From positions 4,712,001-4,776,000 of the forward strand of contig BSBM01000186.1 in the NCBI GenBank assembly GCA_027924585.1: a DNA stretch of 64,000 nucleotides. Direction: 5' to 3'. The DNA comes from Larix kaempferi (taxonomy: Eukaryota > Streptophyta > Pinopsida > Pinales > Pinaceae). A program made the translations under genes and the position numbers. The notes beneath the pieces were generated by a model. The model saw nothing but the letters and a program-made list of their open reading frames with translations, searched no databases and had not been told where the DNA came from. This document shows, in pieces, positions 59,662-64,000 of the stretch (positions are counted from its first letter, which is position 1; each line of letters starts with the position of its first letter).

Positions 59662-62600
59662 TGTATTATCCTGAATTTTGTACTAACTATTTTGTTGTTA
59701 TATTTGGCAATGGCCCCAGCACCTATGTTTATTTTGAGTATTGGGAATGAGCCCTAGCACCTATGATTTATTCTTTTATATGTCTATCGACATATCGGGC
59801 ATGGACGCTGACTAACTTCTTTATTTGAGTATATACTGGGCAAGAAGGCCCCAATGTTTAATGATGTTCTTCAACTTTGATAAGGGTACAAAACCTAATA
59901 TACTGAGATGACCTTTTGTTACTTACTATGCAGAGCTATGATTTTACATGATTTGACTTATGAGTGTGTTGAGCGTGGACTCAAAAACACACACGTAACC
60001 TACGCACTGGGCATAAGCCCCGATGTACCTAGAAGAATGTTTATGTACTGGGAGTAATCCCTGACGTACATTGAGTGTTGGTCCTAAGCCCTGGAGCACT
60101 CCAAGCTTGATAAACGAATACTGGATCCAAGGCAACTTAAATATTATAGATGTGCCTCACAACCACATTCTAGCACTAGTGTTGAGAAGAGGCTCTGGAA
60201 TTGCACTAGCGTAATGCCCATGTGAGAGTGTTGAGTTAAAAGGCTCTGAAGAGCACTCGGGGTTACTAAATCTCAAAGTGTTGAGTCGGAAGGACTCTGA
60301 ATAGCACTTTTACTTTCATCACACTTATTTTATTTGATTAAATGATTTATATTTATCTATCATCAAGTACTGCGGGAACTATCGTGTTAAATGAGGGAAT
60401 CCGACATGAAAGAGAGAGACTAGAGGTGCCTATCCAAGCCTACCGAAAGACCGTCCAAAGAAGTGGACCTTAACCCTAATTTGTTAAACCAAAGTATCAT
60501 AGAGGATTACATATTGGTATTAAGAATTGTAATAAATAAGGATGTGATTATTTATTTATAAAAGACATTCATTGCATATAGGTTATGCATAGTGGGATGC
60601 CACGTTATGTAATAATATTAATAAAAGTATTCATATTTAGTGGACAACCATGATTGTAAATAATAGTAATAGTGTATTAATACCTAGGTTAGAATTACTA
60701 TTATTATAGTTATTGTTACCATAATTATTATGCAGAGCTTAAATAAAAAATCACTGATAGATTAAGCCATTGAAAAAGTCTTAGTGCAAAAAAACTAAAT
60801 ACTTATTAAATAATATATTTTAAATATTATTGATTAATTTAAAGAAACAAATTATTCCAACAGTCATAATTAAAGAATACCCTACTTGAAGAGGGCAGAT
60901 CCCAAGTTGGGGATTATCTATCTTTTCATTATCATTCTCGGATGGTCATTAAAGGAAAAACTTATGCTCCAAGAAACTGAACCAGCAATAACCTTTGGTC
61001 CTCTATCTCTTTTGCATGTTGGAATCCAGCTCGGGGGGATCCATACTGAACCAGGAACGGTCGTAGGATCATGGTTGGGAGGAACATGATATCCCCAAAG
61101 TTATCCAGCTAAAGGAAATCACCCTAATAGGTTAGCTAGATACAACAGGCTCTACATTAACCATTGTTGTGTGTGCAGGTCACTACAGGAAGGATTCAAG
61201 TGCCAAGCAGCTAGGTTTCCACAGGAAGGGACCAAGTACTCAAGCAGCTAGGTATGGGGTATTTAATGTTTCAAATTTTTAGTTATAATAAAGTTAGGTT
61301 TCTACAATTAGAATAGATACTACATTATTGTTCATTATCAATATTATCAATTTTGAGGTTCTGCCGAGAACCTAGTGGAGGGTCTAGCAGGGCTAGACGA
61401 GCTAGCCTTTGCTAGACAACGTACATTTTCTTCTAGGTTAGGGTTATTATAATTCCTTGTTCATAGATATATGTTTTATGTTTGAATTGTATTCCCTATT
61501 CATAGGGCAAAGTTTCATCTACGACTATTAGTTCTTTTTACATTATTACCCTGTCTATATTGGAAACACTACCAAATAGAAATAAAAACCAGACAACAAA
61601 AATTTCAGCTGCACTACTCATTTATATTATCAAACATCTCTACGATAGCAATCTTTAATCAAACTTTAAATGCATCAAGTATTACACAGAGATTCGTATT
61701 CCAAAACGTAGGTTCACATATCCAAACATAGATTCACATATAATTCAATCGTCATCTGCATTTTAAATATGGGTGCCAATCCCAAAACCCTTATGGGCTT
61801 GCAATTCATGGATCGGATCCCATCCCTAATTAAAATGTGCTTCATATCAAACCAAATTTATTGAATACACAGTAACCTTAAACGTATTTCTACGTTAGTT
61901 AACCATTCGTCCTTGTAAATAGTAAAATAGAAATTCATAGGAGGAATTCGGATTTCAATGTTTAAAACTTACAGAAGTCAAACGCAAATTGATACCACAG
62001 GCAGACTTCAGCAATGATGATTTGTTTCCACTTTAAAATTCTTAACCTCAAACTTAGAAAACTTACGAAGGTCACCACTACACACACGCAGGATTAAAAT
62101 TTCAACTTGAAAACTCTAATGGGCACCTCCCCAGTTCACGATTCGAATCTCATAACCTAAGGATAGGTGCCCATACTTTTCAAAACTGGTAAACCACAGG
62201 TTTGGGTATCAAACCCCTGGAATAGCTCATCTTGCCCAGGATCATTCATGATAAAATTAGACTCTGGATAAGAGTATCACAGGTATCAACGAAATACAAA
62301 TCTACCATTTATTAGCCCAATTGTCTAGCTACAGGATAATACTATAACAGTGCATACATTCTTACAAATTGCGCCATACGAAAGAAATATGCAAGACAGA
62401 GCCAGGGTAGGTATCACATATAACATGGAATCCATTTATTTATACAAGCAATTTTTCCATTAGAGTTTTTATACTGACAAAGGCATCATTCAAAAATTTA
62501 GTAGCCAGGGTTCCTTCGTACAGCCATTAAGCCTCATAGAAATGAAAGCGCAGATGCCCTTTATTATTATAGTTCAAACTTCGAAAAATAAAAATGATAC

Positions 62601-62936
62601 CCATGATTACATACAGGAAAGAAAAAAATATACACTTTCAGAATCCCATATTCACACAAGTACAAATATAGAAATAGCAACCAAGGCCAATCCATTAAGC
62701 CCTGCTACAAGCAGAGGGACCCTCAGAATTTTTCACCATCAAAATATTAATTACAACAAGTCTTCATACATCGGGTCAAGCCAAAGGTGATCACTTGTGA
62801 GACTTCAAAAATCTGAGTGAGCCAAAGGCCTCACGAAGTCTCGCCATCATAATTTACCAAAACCGAGAAAGGTAAGTCTGAAGGGTTAGCAGAACCCGGG
62901 TCTTACCATTTCCAAATGCCATGAGTAGTTCGTAAG
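59662..62936 (+). repeat. Long chromovirus LTR (copy C2)
   Basis: Begins TGTATTATCCTGAATTTTG and follows copy C1 (37381-40640) in order. The sequences before the two copies are unrelated, which confirms the left LTR boundary. The right boundary is approximate: similarity ends near 62922, and a new LTR-like start (TGTAGTGCCCC) is at 62937. It may be the 3' LTR of the element whose gag is at 55236, or a solo LTR. Confidence 0.65.
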
Positions 62937-64000
62937 TGTAGTGCCCCTAGACTACTGTAGACATTGAGGGCACTTGCTTAGTGACCCGACTGTTTGAAAC
63001 ATTAATAAAATAATCCTTTGATTTTATTTTGAGTATATTTATGATTATGATTGATTGTAAATCAATAAAATAATGATATATGTTTGTGAGAAATGTGTAT
63101 AGCGACAGGTGAAACAGTTCACCGAAGGACACACAAAGGAATATGAAGGGTCGTAGAGTACGGGTAAATCATGCACAGGGGGAGCGATGACGATGTCGAC
63201 TTCCGACAAGAATACCACGCATGAGCAGATAAGCACTGATCCGCTTTCTCAAGAGGAATGCGTGAGGGCGTACGAGGTAGGCCACGATGGAGCTGGTCAC
63301 ATACAAGTTGAGGGGCGCACAGTGAGAACGAACTCACTCCTCAGTGCCATTAGTCCCTAGATAGAATGTAGACGGATGATGGATGGTAACGATTCCTAAA
63401 ATCCCTACAAGAGTTCCCGCAAGTCAAAACGGAAATATGGTGGCAAAAGGGCCCGACGATGCAGTACCCTGTCAAGAACCGAAAGAATGGACGCAAGGAC
63501 CCAACGATGTGGTACCATGCCAAGGAATGGAAACCATGGATGACTTGACCCGACGGAGTGGTGCCATGTCAGGGAATTAAAATTAAGTAACTAGGAGCCC
63601 AACGGCATGGCAACATGATCCTAGTGAGTTTGATTGTTAAATTTAATTGCATAAAAACTTATAAGATTAACTCTAGATTAATGCATACAAATATTTTAGG
63701 CATTTGCACATGAATAGTTATTTTTGTTGAGCATTTAAAATAATAGAAATCATTATTTAGGAGCAAAATAGAATCCTAAGATTAGACACCTCGTCAACTA
63801 AAAGCTAGGAGTTAACTAAAGTATCTAGGGGACAGACTTGAGGAAACGTAGGGATTTAGGTGCATCTCCTAGAAAAGCTGACACTTGGATCGGTGAATGT
63901 TTTCTTTAGAATTTAAAAATAATTATATAATTGTGCATGAAGCGACATGTGTCGCACGAGGTTTTCCTTTATAAGGAAGACATTAGGAAGGGGAAAGGGG
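62937..64000 (+). repeat. Putative gypsy-type LTR, runs off the window
   Basis: TGTAGTGCCCCTAGAC at 62937 resembles a plant gypsy LTR start, and a TATA-like CTTTATAAGG lies about 1 kb further at 63969. No coding sequence is present. The assignment rests only on these two marks. Confidence 0.3.
63452..63640 (+). repeat. 48-49-bp degenerate tandem repeat
   Basis: Four units start at 63452, 63500, 63549 and 63598, each beginning CCCRACGRNGTGGTRCCATG or a close variant. Confidence 0.8.

Noticed and set aside
37381-62936. The two long LTR copies as ends of one 25-kb element
   Set aside because: Integrase and chromodomain lie before the first copy and end at its polypurine tract, so that copy is a 3' LTR; block D copy 2 and other DNA separate the two.

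Overview
The window looks like repeat-dominated plant nuclear DNA. It holds decayed Ty1/copia and Ty3/gypsy LTR retrotransposons, plant-type primer-binding sites complementary to initiator Met-tRNA, plant-type chromovirus and Tat-like features, several minisatellites and AT-rich spacer. I found no intact host gene, tRNA or rRNA. A seed plant with a very large genome is likely, and a gymnosperm is plausible, but that is inference from repeat style and not from a diagnostic gene.

Layout, left to right. 1-5919 is one copy of a large repeat block (block D) ending in a 1.8 kb purine-rich tract. 5920-10247 is a leader or LTR-like region followed by a gypsy-type gag with five zinc-knuckle motifs and the start of a protease, then a break. 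10248-15840 holds ~120-bp tandem repeats, a degenerate coiled-coil reading frame on the minus strand, and non-coding repeat DNA. 15841-29960 is a copia element on the minus strand (Copia-A). Its gag is split at 21172/28369 by a second minus-strand copia element (Copia-B, 21173-28368). Both have two LTRs and a primer-binding site next to the 5' LTR; a purine tract sits next to the 3' LTR. 29981-33712 is a minus-strand gypsy pol (G1) into whose 3' end Copia-A appears to have landed, giving a probable three-level nest with all elements in the same orientation.

33701-36407 is a probable plus-strand LTR with a Tat-type primer-binding site and a non-coding leader. 36408-37343 is the integrase end and chromodomain of a plus-strand chromovirus, followed by its 3' LTR of up to about 3.3 kb (37381-~40640). 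40641-45517 is non-coding and includes a 950-bp GT-skewed stretch full of GGGTTA words. 45518-52523 is the second copy of block D, with a 3.1 kb purine tract. 52524-59661 contains two tandem-repeat fields, a third short purine tract, a chromovirus gag-protease relic, and a separate degenerate reading frame of unknown function. 59662-62936 is a second copy of the long LTR. From 62937 another LTR-like sequence runs off the window.

Nothing here forms a working pathway; the sequence reads as a record of insertion and decay. Nearly every in-frame stop that can be interpreted in the retroelement frames is explained by C-to-T change on one strand or the other (CAG, CAA or CGA to a stop, TGG to a stop), as expected of long-methylated plant transposons. 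The most unusual items are the paired block D copies with expanding purine tails, the tandem arrays inside the copia 3' regions (one with a 96-bp higher-order unit), a minisatellite that appears to have grown out of an integrase coding segment, and two unidentified protein-like relics (12360-13497 and 58548-59651).
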